DNA of 64,000 nucleotides from NCBI RefSeq assembly GCF_015706575.1, contig NW_024037074.1, positions 17,473,334 to 17,537,333 of the forward strand. The letters are read 5' to 3'. The DNA is from Patiria miniata (taxonomy: Eukaryota > Echinodermata > Asteroidea > Valvatida > Asterinidae). The notes below the pieces were generated by a model that was given only the letters and a program-made list of their open reading frames with translations, made no database searches and had not been told where the DNA came from. This document shows, piece after piece, positions 24,501-37,032 of this stretch (positions are counted from its first letter, which is position 1; every line of letters begins with the position of its first letter). The position numbers were made by a program, and so were the translations under genes.

Positions 24501-27500
24501 TTTTACCTGACTTTTTTGCTTCAAATGTCGACTGGATGACTGCAAATGGTATGGTGCCCATACCATTCTTCATAAACAAGAAATCATCAACACTTCGCCA
24601 AATGTTCAGTTGATTGCCTCCTTTTAACTCAATATCGCTGATATTTTTCTTTCTTTAACAGATTCATGCAGGAGTCTGTAAGCTGGTTGATTTCTAAGGG
24701 AAGAATCGAAGAAGCTGAGGCGGTCATCAGAAGAGTGGCCAAGATTAACAAGAAGACGCTGCCAGACGTCTTATTGAATAAAGACGACATTGAGCAAGAA
24801 ACGGTATTTGCCCACGGACTCTAAACTTGAGCACATTTGAGGCAGGACAATGAGGTCAATACAATTATGAAATTATATTTCCCCGGAAGGGGGCTTTTCA
24901 GGACTTATATACTGACCAGAGCGCCGACTTCGAGGTGAAGTTTTAGTGGTTTAAACACGAGACACGGTTACGACTGGTAAGCTTTTGCCAAATTATGTTG
25001 AACTCAGCGACACCAACGAAATTCACGAATAATTCTTATTAACCAAATGAGTAGACAAGCGTTGAAAATTCTCGCCATATGCATGTAAACTGGAAAAAGT
25101 CGCAACATCATTTCGAGCATTAAAATAATGTTAAAGTCTGCTAATTGAAATAAAATTGAAACCATTTAGAAGTCCGGATATATTCTGAGATATTTCCCGA
25201 TGTTTCAGTGGGTAGATGAGTTGGTCGTATTCCTTGCCTTGAAGAGACAAACGAACGAACTTTGAATAATTATTGCTTTGTGTGCATCATTTTACTTGGC
25301 ACAGTTTGTAACCGTGGACTCGGCGAATAACTACAGCATAAACAAAACAATATCATTGCCGAAGTTTAACCCCGCAAGGATGAAAAAGGAAGATTATAAA
25401 ATGAATATAATATTGGTTTGTTTACTTTCTGAATAAAGGAATCGAAGGAGTCACGTGTTCCCCCGTCTGTAATTGACCTGTTCAAAACGCCCAACATGGC
25501 GGTCAAGACCATCAACATGATGTACAATTGGTAAGTACTGGTATATTTTACTCCCAGTCTTTGTAACTATACACTGATGGTGATTGGGGGATTACAAACC
25601 TGGCACATTTTCGGATCAAAATGACACTTCTCTGAACTACTTTTCTAGGCCTTTTTTCCGAAAGGCAAGTCGATTTGACAAGGACAACTGTCATTTTGAC
25701 CCAGAAGAGTGTTAAGTCAAATGTGACCAGCATTTTGTGTACATGCCCCAGAACTTTCAAGAAATTATTAAATTCCGGCTTTAGAACAATGTTATCTCAA
25801 CCGAATGGAATTACCCGCAGTCGTTGTCCTCATTATAGAACTACGCAAAACAAATACCCGTTTAATTGGAGTCAGAGTGAACATGTCAGTGACTTGAAAT
25901 TACCTTAGCCGAAGATGGAATTTAAATGTTTGTAAAGTTTAGAATGGGTCACGATTCAGTGATGATACTGAATTTGAAGCACATTTTCTGGGTTTCTCAT
26001 TACATTTTGTACAACTCAGCCGAAAGATCATCAAGTCACAAAGGTCCCTTTCTAATGTTTGTTTTTTAAATACAACCTTGCACTAAAACAAGATTAAGAA
26101 CGCTCACTTTTCTTCATCTTCAGGTTGGTCAATAGTCTGATCTACTACGGCCTGTCACAGAGCACTGGTGATCTAGGCGTGGACGAGTACTGGGCGTTCT
26201 TCATCTCGGGAGCCGTGGAGATCCCGGCCCTGCTGTATGCCACGGTCGGGGTCGAATGGTTCGGACGCAAGTGGAACACTGCGGTGTTGGAGGTGATAGG
26301 TGGTGTGGCATGCTTGGCCACGATCTTCATCCGTAAGTGCTTCAGACATCCCATGACACAATATCTGTACGATCTGGGGGAACGTTTGGCTGCCCTATAG
26401 TCCAATCTGACTTCTTCTCCCGACGCTTAATAGACAACTGGAACTTCACATTCCCAGCCTACGTCGTGAATGTCATGAATGACAATCAGTTGAAGAATAC
26501 CTTTGACAGTTACTTGAAAGTATCTGGATATGGGTCTTAAAAGGCTCAATCCTGTAATTGATAATCCCATCAAATCTTACGTGTAATTTGAAGAGTTCAG
26601 TCCACATTAAGGCCATCACTTAATACCAACTTCTAATCTGTCAAATTTAAATTCGGTTAGTCAGATTGGCGCAGAGGTACCTCCCTCGCCTTCAACTTTC
26701 TGACCAGAGTTCGAATCCCACGCAGGCCGATAAAATGGACGAATAAATACATAAATAACGGAAGCGCTTATCACATTAAATATCAAACACTATAAGCAAC
26801 GAAATTTTGCCGAAATGTGTCACAACAATAATATATTTTGGAAAAAAATCGTGAAAAGGTATTGAAGCGAGGTTTAGAAAATGTTACAAACATGATGTTG
26901 AAAAGGACGTGTTTGCTTTCTGTGTTATGTCACAAGTAACATTTTTAAACACCAATGAGTGCAGCATTCATAGCTAACTTTGATTCTTTATTCCGTTGGA
27001 GTCGAAGTCATTAATTTTTATCATTACTTTCTATCAGCGCTCGGGATCTGGCGCACTGTGGTGTCCATGGCAGGCAAATTTTGCATCTCAGCTACATACG
27101 GTATCATATACCTCTACACAACCGAGCTGTTCCCCACGCCAGTCAGGTAACACTAGGGTTTGCAGTGAACCAAGGTCTAATAACATGCACATTATTTTAA
27201 TCTTTCGTTATCGCTGCCATATAGAATCAAAGGCTTAAAAAGATAGCAGAAATGGTTAAGGGAAGGACGAGATCAAACATATCTCCTGCTTAAATTAAGA
27301 CTTCAAGGATATGCGAATAATGTGTGTTGGGCGAAATTACCGTAAGGTTCAAAGTTCAAAATTGTAATAATATTTTTATAGAACAGAGCCCTCAGTTAAT
27401 GTGCAAGAATATGAAACTTATAAATGTAATCTCAAGCAGTATATACGCCTGACAGTCTACAAGATCTGTGACCTCATGCGTGTGAACGTATTTTCCTGAT

Positions 27501-28403
27501 GGTTAGCCCCTGACTGCTATCTCTCTCTTAATTTGTTTTGAAGGAACACAAGGCATTGCTCCTTTAATAAATACACTGCATTTTGAGGCGGAGCAGCTAT
27601 TTAAGTTTTCTTTTTTTTTACTGTTGGTGGCGCTATTCATGGTCAATCGTTTTCCATTATCTACCCCCTTCGCAGATCTATTGGCTTGGGCATGAGTTCT
27701 CTCGCGGCTCGGATTGGAGGCATCCTTTCCCCTATCATTCTACTGTTAGGGGACTACTTGGAAAGTCTACCCCTGATCGTGTTCGGCTCGAGCGCGGTTC
27801 TGGCGGGATTGTTGGTGCTCCTTCTACCGGAGACGAAAGGACGAAAACTGCCTCAGACGCTGGAAGAGGGAGAGGAAATAGGAAAGTGAGTACAGTCTAC
27901 ATTTCTATCATTCTTACAAAGCGAGGAGAGTATTAAGCCAGTATTCGAAGCTAAGAAGCAGAGGTAATTTTCAATAAGGAAATCTTGGTAAGGAATCAGT
28001 GATGCGCACTGACTCGCGCGCGAGGAATTTTCCCTCTGGAATAGTTTGGTTCCTTGACCTTCAAGTGTGGCGTTTTTGTAAATGAATGGACGCAAGTGTC
28101 ATTCATCTTCACTCTTTTTCCACCATCGGGGAATTCTTGTGGTCGGAGTCCATTATACGTTGATAGAGTGTGTGGTGGAGGACTTATTATTGGACTTCTG
28201 AAATGTTCAAATTAAGTCGATTAACAAAAAGCAATCCTCCCCTTTGTTTCGTCAGATGCCGATGTATGCGCAAAAATGCCGACACAGTGGCCATCACCGG
28301 ACTCGATGAAATCGAGGCGGACAAAGAGGGCGCCCTAACTAACCCGGCCTTTGATAACAAGCTGGAGGATGAAGAGGAAAAGACAATCCAGGCAGAAGAC
28401 TAG
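21527..28403 (+). CDS. SLC22A-type organic ion transporter, gene A (complete, 10 exons, 583 aa)
   Basis: Exons: 21527-21940, 22899-23002, 23428-23582, 23919-24087, 24662-24803, 25439-25530, 26124-26332, 27038-27146, 27676-27885, 28256-28403. They sum to 1752 nt in frame with canonical splice sites. This is a 12-TM major facilitator of the plasma membrane. TM1 ([16 protein letters not shown]) is followed by a large extracellular loop with several cysteines and NCSS, NCTD and NHTY glycosylation sites. Then come the family's FDLVCDK...QSIYFAG segment, the MFS motif GSLSDWIGRKK, IEFVG-like and ESVSWL segments, a second motif VEWFGRK, and [15 protein letters not shown] after TM12. The tail is acidic and contains NPAF. 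At the TM11 site where rat OCT1 has Asp475 and OATs or OCTNs have Arg, this protein has Arg477, which leans toward anion or zwitterion transport (inference). The substrate is unknown. Confidence 0.92.
23119..23290 (+). repeat. (CCAG)n repeat in intron 2 of gene A
   Basis: Degenerate to perfect CCAG/CAGC tetramers, best between 23220 and 23252, occupy intron 2. The long plus-strand frame over it (SQPASQPA...) is a translation artefact of the repeat. Gene B carries the same repeat type at the same intron position; gene C does not. Confidence 0.85.
26660..26755 (+). repeat. tRNA-derived SINE fragment in intron 7 of gene A
   Basis: A tRNA-like head (GGTTAGTCAGATTGGCGCAG) is followed by a perfect B box, GAGTTCGAATCCC, at 26707-26719. 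'aataaatacataaataac' then follows, an AT-rich tail-like end. No functional anticodon stem can be defined. Confidence 0.5.
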
Positions 28404-29339
28404 AAGAAAGGATGCGTCATGTAAATAATTGTATTTGATCAGTATTCTTGAAAGTCAAGAGTATATGTTCATGTAGTTGTAGTGAGGTTTAGAAACTAAA
28501 CCAAATCCCCGTTAGATCTTTACCCACTGCCCCGCTCCTTTGTTCCTTTCCCCGCATCAATCCTTTGTGCTTTTCCTTCCTCCTCCCTTGCACGAATGTG
28601 TGTCCCCTACTTCTTTGTTTCTGTATACGCCTGTCATTTTCCTTTGACAAAGCTCCTGTCAAGATCGAAACATTATCATGGCAACAGTTACTTGCTTTCA
28701 TTTCCAATTCAAAATATCCGCTAAAAGTTTCAGTAAGAAATCAATCCACTGGTCAGTCACGAGGAGTGTTTGGTTCTATGTGTTCTATTATATGTTTTAT
28801 TTGGGATGCTTCACCCATCCTTCTACTTGCACAATATATCCAGTCTTTTTCTCGAGATGCGGGAGGGCAAAAGACTTGAAGGATAAGGAGATTGGCCTAC
28901 GTCTTTATCGTGTGACCTGGTCGAACTATAGGTACAAACCACCAGAACTCAGCATTGAATGCCCCCTGTGTATCACTTCATATTAAGTCCCTGCCTAAGC
29001 TGTAGGTAGCATTTAATGACCATTTGCGAGAATCTATGATTTTTAATTATATCTCCTAAAAACTTGATAATGATATAAATGAAATTCCACATTAAATTTC
29101 GTAAGCTTCCTAAGTACGAAGCACACAAAACTAATGGTAGATTTTTTTCAACCTATGTATATTTGCTATAAACAGCACCATTATTCAGTGCAGATATTCA
29201 TGTCGAACACAGCACGCTGTCTACTAGTACATTGGGGATACGGATGACAATTGGTCTGAAGTAAATTTTGAATGAAAATTATAACATTTATGTCGATTGT
29301 ATGATTGTAATATAATGTACATATATTTGGGAATGGCTG

Positions 29340-29345
29340 AATAAA
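29340..29345 (+). terminator. Candidate poly(A) signal for gene A
   Basis: An AATAAA lies 937 bp beyond the stop codon of gene A and upstream of the gene B start. A 3' UTR of that length is plausible but unproven. Confidence 0.3.
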
Positions 29346-29654
29346 ATCGATTCGACAAGACATGTAAACGATAAAAACGAGTGTAAATATGTTCAGACTC
29401 ATTGGAATATCTTTTTGTTGAAACAGACAGTTTGATGAGTTCACCTTTGGTCTATTGCAACGAATTTGAACTTCGTTCATGGCAACACCTGTAACTTAAT
29501 TTGTTGATGTCATTAGAGGCGATGCTTATCTGAAAGAGTTGATTGTTCAAATATTTTTCTTATGATACAAACCATTTTGCAATACCATAAACAGAGTCAT
29601 AGACCTAGTTCAGCTGTGACTTTTGTGAGTTTCTTGTGCACAGTTTTGTCTTGG

Positions 29655-29672
29655 ATGGAGCTAATGAGCTAA
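29655..29672 (+). other. Short upstream ORF in the 5' leader of gene B
   Basis: Just before the gene B start, ATG GAG CTA ATG AGC TAA forms a five-codon ORF ending six bases upstream of the main ATG at 29679. The aligned leader of gene C has no ATG here ('ctggagctgaggagctaa'). If the transcript starts upstream, ribosomes would meet this ORF first, which could lower translation of B (inference). Confidence 0.4.
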
Positions 29673-29678
29673 TCCAGA

Positions 29679-32600
29679 ATGAAGCTGGAAGAATTCGTTC
29701 CCCTTGTGGGCAACTTTGGTCGTTACCAGTTATTTGTGGTCGTATACGCTTGTATGTTGTGCATCGTCTGCTCCATGGTGAGTTTTGGCAATGTATTCTT
29801 CGCAGCCGAAACGGACCATTGGTGCCAAGTTCTGCCACAGGAGAATTGCTCCAGCTGGGTGGAGTTTCAAGACAACTGCACGGACGTGAAAAAATCCATC
29901 CTCCTGCCTCCTCCAGAGAACGAGAACAGCAAGTATCCTTACTCCACTTGCCAGCAGTGGGACCTGCCACCTGGGTACGAGTTCGATCCATACGAGCCAC
30001 TCAGCGAAGTCGACAATCATACTTACGGTCAGGTGCCGTGCCAAGATGGATGGGAATACGACAGATCGCAGTACAAGACCACGACCATCTCAGATGTAAG
30101 ATTTGCTCAATGTGTTGTCTGGACGTATAAGACTTTTATTTGATTGATTTCGAATTAAACCTGGTAAACGTTATGCAAATATTCAACATTTAGCCACACT
30201 GTTTTGGTGACAAAACAGTCAACCAGATTTACCTCTCATTCAGTAATGAACACAAAAACACAATTGCCTAACAAAGTAGACTTTCCCCAGTTCTGTCGAC
30301 AATAATATTGACATTGACATTAAATGACAGAAGTTAGATTTTGTTGCCGAATTTCTTTTTTGTTTGTTTCTCACATAATCAACGTCCATACCCTCATTTG
30401 CAAACACTGTTCAAAAGGTGGGAAAATCAACTTGAATTTTAAATAACAGTTAGAGTAATTTTATATCAGGTTGCGGGTCGACCATATAGCATTGCCCAAT
30501 GTAGTATATAAAACAAAACCGATCTCATTGGGCAACCAATGGGGTCATAGATCGAGACTAAACATGGATTAATATAAATGCCATCAACTTCCAGAAATTT
30601 TGTTTAAGAAGGGATTATGTTTATCATGGAAAGTCATGATAATTGTAAATGCAGTAAGCCTCGCACTAATAATTGTTGGTATAAATTATTGCTTTATTAT
30701 CCAGTTCGACCTCGTGTGTGACAAGAGAAGTCTGCCCAGCCTTGCTCAGGCGATTTACTTCGCGGGATTTTTGGTGGGATCTTTCGTCTGCGGCTCTCTT
30801 TCTGACTGGTAAGCTCGTGGAATAGACAGGGCCTATTACCCATCCGTCCAGCCAGCGACCCAGCCAACCAGCCAAACCAGCCAGCTAGCCTACCATGCTG
30901 TCAACTAGCCAGGCAGTCAGTCAGTGATATAGAAAATGTTGCAGGGCTCAAAAATAGAAATTTAATGAAGTTGACGATTCAATCATATTTCCCTTTTCAA
31001 ATCAAATATAGGATTGGTCGCAAGAAAGCCGTCTTTGTTGGTGTGTTGTTTTTCGCCGTTGGCTCAATCGTCACGACATTTTCTGTGAACATCTACATGT
31101 ACACGGCTTTCCGCTTCATCGCAGGCCTCGGCAACATTGGCTCTTTCATCGCACTGTATGTACTTGGTAAGAATATTTATGACATATTCAACAAATAACT
31201 TGGTCTGAAGGTGGATAGTCCACACTGCTCCCAGAAGGCTTTAGAAATTGACAAATTAGCCTCGACCTATCATCCATGAATGCAGGCTCCAAGATAGGGG
31301 ATAAACCCTTTTAGATGCAACCATACTAGTGTCCAATGTCTTAAGTGTAACATATTGGTATAATATAATATCTTTGGATTGCCCTTCTTTTGCACATTTT
31401 CGTTTGCACTATACTTTCTGAAGAGAATGTTGTGCTCCGTCGGATATTCTGCAGGGTTTAGGTGGCCAAAAGGTTCACCTTTGGTATGGATTAGCCTTGT
31501 TTGTTTTCGCACTTGACGAATATCGCTAATAAACGATGGAATAAGTGGGACTTGAGGAGCGTGTGTTTGGTCGCACACAGAAGCACTGTTTCTGCAAGGA
31601 AAAAGGTTCCCAAACGTGTACAGAGTAATAACCCATCACTTCTGGATCGTTCTTATGGCAGAGATGGAGTTTGTTGGAAAGTCATGGCGTACGCCGGTGA
31701 CAATGGCGATGGGTATCTTCGGTGCGTTGGGATATTTATTTCTTGCAACGGCTGCGATGTACGTCAGACAGTGGCGGACCCTCTCCTTGATAATCTCCCT
31801 CTCGACGCTGATATTCTTCTTCCCGCTTGTGTAAGTATGTGCCAGTCAGTCTGAATCCGTGAATGATACCTATTATGTTTCGAATGTGGGAGGCAGTAAC
31901 GATTATTAAAAGGATATTGTGATTCTTCAGATTAGAACACTCATCGAAGCGCTATGCATGATGTTTTCGTACAAAATCATGACGACATGTGGACGAGGCA
32001 CTTTAAACCTCTGTTTAAAAAAAACCGGTTGTCGTTTCACTTGTCAGTGTTCCCTGCTTATTGAGAATGAAATTTGCATATGACAGCATACGACTATCAG
32101 AGAGGATTATAAAAGAACCGGTTCTGACAGGATGGACAGGGCCACTCTTCGAAAGAGCGATAGACCAAACACTTCACTTATAGGAAGTTAAAAGATGGGA
32201 AACCCCATTTAGCATTCATTTCAACTTGTAAAGTTTCAAGTTAAAGTCCTACTTATCTGCTCCCTTAATAAATCCAACCATATCTTGAACTTCCTCCAGA
32301 GTTCTAACAAATCAATCTCTTAAAAATATCTCAGGAGGTATAGGATGAAGGTACGTTTTAAGAGAACTGTTCACAAAAGGAGAACAGACCTTCAATACTT
32401 GAACGTGTCCTTTACCTAACTTTGAGTATTGAGACTACTTTTCACGCATGGAAATGGCTCTTTTTTGACAGATTTATTCAAGAGTCGGTAAGCTGGTTGG
32501 TTTCTAAGGGAATGATCGACGAAGCTGAGGTGGTCATCAGAAAAGTGGCCAAGATCAACAAGAAGACGCTGCCAGACGTCTTATTCGATAAAGAGGACAT

Positions 32601-35533
32601 CAGGGAAGACATGGTATTGGCGTGTAGACTCTTGCAGTCAAATTGAAAGTCAAAAAGAACGGCATCGGTGCAGATGCAATCATAAAAATTGTGCTTTCAG
32701 TTAGAGGTTTTGTTGAGGAGAGTCATACACTGGCTTGATCATTGTGAAGGAATGAAAATATTGATGCCGTCGAATTTTCTGAGAAATTGTCATGTACTGT
32801 TTGTGTCAAGAAGCTTCATTGGGTGGATTTGGTGAAGGTGCAACAAGTATTAATTGTGGTAGATTGGATACAGCAAGGAATTAATTACGGAATGGACGTT
32901 CTGTTTGCCAGGCATCAACTGAAGGTTTAGTAAAAGGAAATGATGTGTCGGTTTGTTTACTTTTTTTAACTTTTTTTTTAATTAAGAAAATGAAGGAGTC
33001 ACGTGCTCTCCCGTCTGTCATCGACCTGTTTAAAACACCCAACATGGCGGTCAAGACCATCAACATGATGTTCAATTGGTGAGTACTTGTGTTTTGCGGT
33101 CATTAGTTACTGGTAAAAATTGGACACCATGTTGTTGGTGATTATGAGGTGTGATTATGAATGTTTCAGAAACATTGGCTTCGTCGCTAACCCCGCTGTA
33201 TGTTTCTTGCCACATAATCATGTACACGAAGAAGCCATTAATGTCCAAAACCGAATGGAGAAACTCGAAAACGTTGGCCTCAATTAAATTCATGATTGAG
33301 TTGCTCTTGACACAAAACATGCATCCTTATTGAGCACGTGTCCCCAAGTAAGGTGTCTAAAATCTCCCGAAGCCGAAGCTAAATATATTTTGGAGATGGG
33401 TTTATTGACATTTTTGCTGTTAACAGCTCTTAGTGAAAGACATTTAAAAATTAAAAAATACACACAAAGTTGTGTACACAATTTTTTTGTATAAACAATA
33501 AATACATGTTTGTCAAAATAATTAGTTAACAAGGCGTACTGAATTCCATTTCTGCATTTTTTTTTCTCTCAGGATGGTTACAAGTCTGATCTACTACGGC
33601 CTGTCACAGAGCACTGGTGATCTAGGCGTGGACGAGTACTGGGCGTTCTTCATCTCGGGAGCCGTGGAGATCCCGGCCCTGCTGTATGCCACGGTCGGGG
33701 TCGAATGGTTCGGTCGCAAGTGGAACACTGCGGTGTTGGAGCTGATAGGTGGTGTGGCATGCTTGGCCACGATCTTCATCCGTAAGTGCTTTGGACATAG
33801 TCTTAAGAAAATAATAGTCAGTGCATAGACTTGGGCCTAAGTTACAGACAGTCACTCGGAAAAGAGCGCTCATTTTTTATAGATTGTCACTTTTCTGAAG
33901 CATGACTTTAAAAAAGGGTTATTTTTTCCTAACCCAAATTCTGAGGGGAAGAAGGGGAAGAGGCGCACAGACCTTGAGCGAATTTAATAAAAAAAGAAGG
34001 AGTTTTGTCCCTATACCCCCGCCCAAACCATAGTAATCTTCAATAAGTTAGTATTTTCCTTTTGCTTGTGGGTTACCTCTTTGGGACACCCTGTATATGG
34101 CACCTTTGAGGAAAACTGCAGAATACCATCAGAAGAAGTAGATGAAAATGCAATTAATCGAGGAATTATTGTAGAGAGAAAGAGAGAGAGAGAGCGAGTC
34201 GAGGGGGGCGTTCAAACCCTTCAATCACTTTTTCCTTCCAGCACTCGGTATCTGGCGCACTGTGGTGTCCATGGCAGGCAAATTCTGTATCTCGGCTACA
34301 TTTGGTACCATATACCTTTACACGGCCGAACTGTTCCCGACACCAATCAGGTAATAAAAAAATACAGTTTTGCAGTAAACCGAGGCCTAAACCTCGAAGT
34401 GATTTAAAATATCGTTTTCGCTGACAAGTACATGTAGAATGAAAGCTGAAAATAGATAACAGAAATAGTTCGAATCAAAAAACAAACAAATGAGGGAGAT
34501 CGAAATGGTTTTTCAGAAAATAAATTGCAAGAACATCTCCTATATTAAGAAAACCTAATTACGCATTACAATTTCTAACAAATGTGACATTATACTTGTG
34601 AACGTACAGGATTGTTCTAATCTCCTGATGGCAACATTTTGTCTCAAATCTTGGAAAGGGAATGCAAGGCATTTGGGGCTTTAGATTATGCATCATAGGG
34701 CAACCTCTTATGGCGCACTGCATCATAAATCACTCCTTTCAATTATTCCCTCTCGCAGGTCTATTGGCTTGGGCATGAGTTCTCTCGCGGCTCGGATTGG
34801 AGGCATCCTTTCCCCCATCATTCTACTGTTAGGGGACTACTTGGAAAGTCTACCCCTGATCGTGTTTGGATCGAGCGCGGTTCTGGCGGGATTCTTGGTG
34901 CTCCTTCTACCGGAGACGAAAGGACGGAAACTGCCTCAGACGCTGGAAGAGGGAGAGGAAATAGGAAAGTGAGTCACTCTTCTAACGTACTCGTGAATTC
35001 ACGTTTGGGTTCTGAAGCAATGCTTTAATACATGGGCGTGGCCGGGTTCGGATCACACTTCTGACACTATGTAACATACTCGTGTATTCACGTTTGGGTT
35101 CTGAAGCAATGCTTTATTACATGGGGGCGTGGGTTCGGATCCCACTTCTGACACCATGTAACGTATTTGTGTATTTAGCGTGTGGGTTCTGAAGCAATGC
35201 TTTAATAAATGTTGCATGCATAGCATATCGGTACATGTACGGAAGCCTCAAAGTGACATATGTGACAACTCTCACAAGGAGAATAAACGAGTCATCATTT
35301 GGGTCAATTTATTTATTTTAAATATATAGGCATTTGCTAAAACAACAAATGTTTTTTGTTTGTTTGTCAGATTTCGATGTATGCGCCGAAATGTCGACAC
35401 CGTTGCCAACCACAAACTCGGTGAAATCCAGACGGTCGAAGAGGGCGCTCTCGCCTTATCAAACCTAGCCTTCGATTCCAAGGCAGTGGAAGATGAGGAC
35501 ATAAAGAAAGTCCCCGGGAATGATCAGATATAA
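29679..35533 (+). CDS. SLC22A-type organic ion transporter, gene B (complete, 10 exons, 589 aa)
   Basis: Exons: 29679-30095, 30705-30808, 31012-31166, 31662-31830, 32472-32613, 32987-33078, 33573-33781, 34242-34350, 34759-34968, 35371-35533. They sum to 1770 nt in frame, and exons 2-9 have exactly the lengths and phases of gene A. The protein has the same 12-TM layout: TM1, glycosylated Cys-containing loop, GSLSDWIGRKK, VEWFGRK and [15 protein letters not shown]. Arg478 occupies the TM11 charge-selecting site, as in A. Exon 6 starts KMKESR where A has ESKESR. The acidic tail is longer than in A (ends VPGNDQI) and has NLAF where A and C have NPAF. A and B are the closest pair: exon 7 and the exon 1 loop are almost identical in DNA, while exons 3-5 differ clearly. 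The substrate is unknown. Confidence 0.92.
30843..30925 (+). repeat. CCAG-type repeat in intron 2 of gene B
   Basis: 'ccagccagcgacccagccaa' and similar degenerate CCAG units follow the exon 2 donor. This is the counterpart of the longer repeat in intron 2 of gene A. Confidence 0.75.
34983..35212 (+). repeat. Three-copy tandem repeat (period 87-89 bp) in intron 9 of gene B
   Basis: Units start at 34983, 35072 and 35159 with 'taacgtactcgtg' or variants. Each contains 'gggttctgaagcaatgcttta'; the first two also contain 'gggttcggatc(c/a)cac', and the third is truncated. The GGTTCGGATCC core resembles a Pol III B box, so the unit may derive from a tRNA-like SINE (inference). Confidence 0.8.
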
Positions 35534-36754
35534 TGCATCTTAAAGATCTGTCTTTGGATTTTAGCTTATAGTTGCCCAAATGACGGCGCTTTAAGGCGCC
35601 ATTTTTGTGCGAGAAAAAAAGTAGTTTATTTTCACTTTGATCACATTTTTTTAGAGACTAATCCCTATCCACTTTGTTTTTACATCTCCACAGTCTTTTT
35701 TTCCCATCACCTTATATCATATTAATTAATGCTCAAAGTTGGATAATTGTTATTTGATTGTTGAAAATACAAAATTATCAACAAACGTCCTGAGAAGGTC
35801 TTTTTCTTATGTAATGAGGATGTTATGAGGACTTTTTTGGAAAAATATGTTGCCAACAACGGCTTCAATTTATGCCCCAACAGCGGACCATACAAACTGG
35901 CACTTACTGTTTATAAACACTACAAAGATATTGTAACAAAAACATATTTTATTATTTTCCCAATTGCACCTTTAAACTAAATGGAGAGCGCTTAGGCCAC
36001 AGTAATCCATAGCGGTTATGTATTGCACCTGTTCTCAAGTCAGATGAATGCCCGGACAAAACTATTTCAGAGCTTACTTTGTTCAACTTAATAGCCCACA
36101 ATATATAGTATTTGGGTTGCAGTCAAACCACAGACTAAGCTCTCACGGTAGTCTTTATTGTTTACTCTCACAGTATTGGGATATAAGTTCCTTAATTGCC
36201 TCCATAACTCTGTAATTAGTGTTCATGCAAATATCTCCCAGTAAGAAAGACACACTGCATTCGTATTCCTAATCTTGAAATCGTTATGCATATTTTGACC
36301 CAGCACTATAAAACCCCTCTGAAAGCCCAGTAGGGCGGGGACTTGCGATTATGGTAGTGGTGGATGGTAGTGGTGGATGCGCGGATCCTACACACAAGGA
36401 TTAACGACTTGGCCCAACTCCCGGTTAGACGCGTGATAACGGCCTGTACTGGTGGCAAATACCATGAATACTTTTCAACAAAGACCATTGCGCGCGGTGG
36501 CTTTCAGATTTGCAAGGCTCTTCGCCCGATCTGGCGTCGAAGTCTGTCAAGCCAGCGAATTATATTTTTGAATATTCATGTGTCTACGTTTTTGGTCTTT
36601 ATTATTGAATTCTGATAAGTGATAACTACATAACCATGGTAATGCCGAGCACAGTATCTTTAGCTTTAAGATGAACAATGAAATGTCACTTTTGTTTCAT
36701 CGGTTCGGCATCATATCTCTCTAAAACTTTTTAATAAAAGCCTAATTAAAAAAG

Positions 36755-36930
36755 AAATTTGGGTAAACGGTGTTCTCCTCGAAATGTGACGTTTATTTCC
36801 CGGGTAAATACTTCATCTATGACGACAAAAACTGCACAATACTATCTGTTGCCTGGTGGGAATCGATCCATGACCCCATGTAATTTGAGGCACCCGGCCC
36901 TCACAGCCAGACCATTCACCCCTGAAGAAG
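36755..36930 (-). repeat. tRNA-derived SINE-like segment
   Basis: Read on the minus strand, 'gaatggtctggctgtgagg' (A-box region) is followed by a B-box-like GGATCGATTCCC (plus-strand 36858-36869). Head spacing fits a tRNA origin. The rest is not diagnosable. Confidence 0.4.
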
Positions 36931-37032
36931 TAGTTTTAATTACAGTTTTATGAATATTTCCGTTTTAGATGTCGTGCAAAAACCCAACACAATATGGCAC
37001 ATCTGGAAAATCCGCGATTACGCGCCAACGGG

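Larger units (their letters stand above)
28404..29678. other. Spacer between SLC22 genes A and B
   Basis: This holds the 3' UTR of A and the promoter and 5' UTR of B. A pyrimidine-rich stretch spans 28505-28620. The last 40 bases before the B start codon resemble those before gene C ('gagctaatccag-(a/g)-ATGAAG'), so this part of the 5' UTR was duplicated with the gene. No further gene is supported. Confidence 0.5.

Noticed and set aside
26660-26745. Possible functional tRNA gene
   Set aside because: The B box is perfect, but an acceptor stem and anticodon arm cannot be paired; a SINE head fits better.
28565-28986. Plus-strand frames of 102-104 codons in the A-B spacer
   Set aside because: They overlap each other in two frames, start inside a pyrimidine-rich stretch and show no recognisable domain; probably 3' UTR or spacer.
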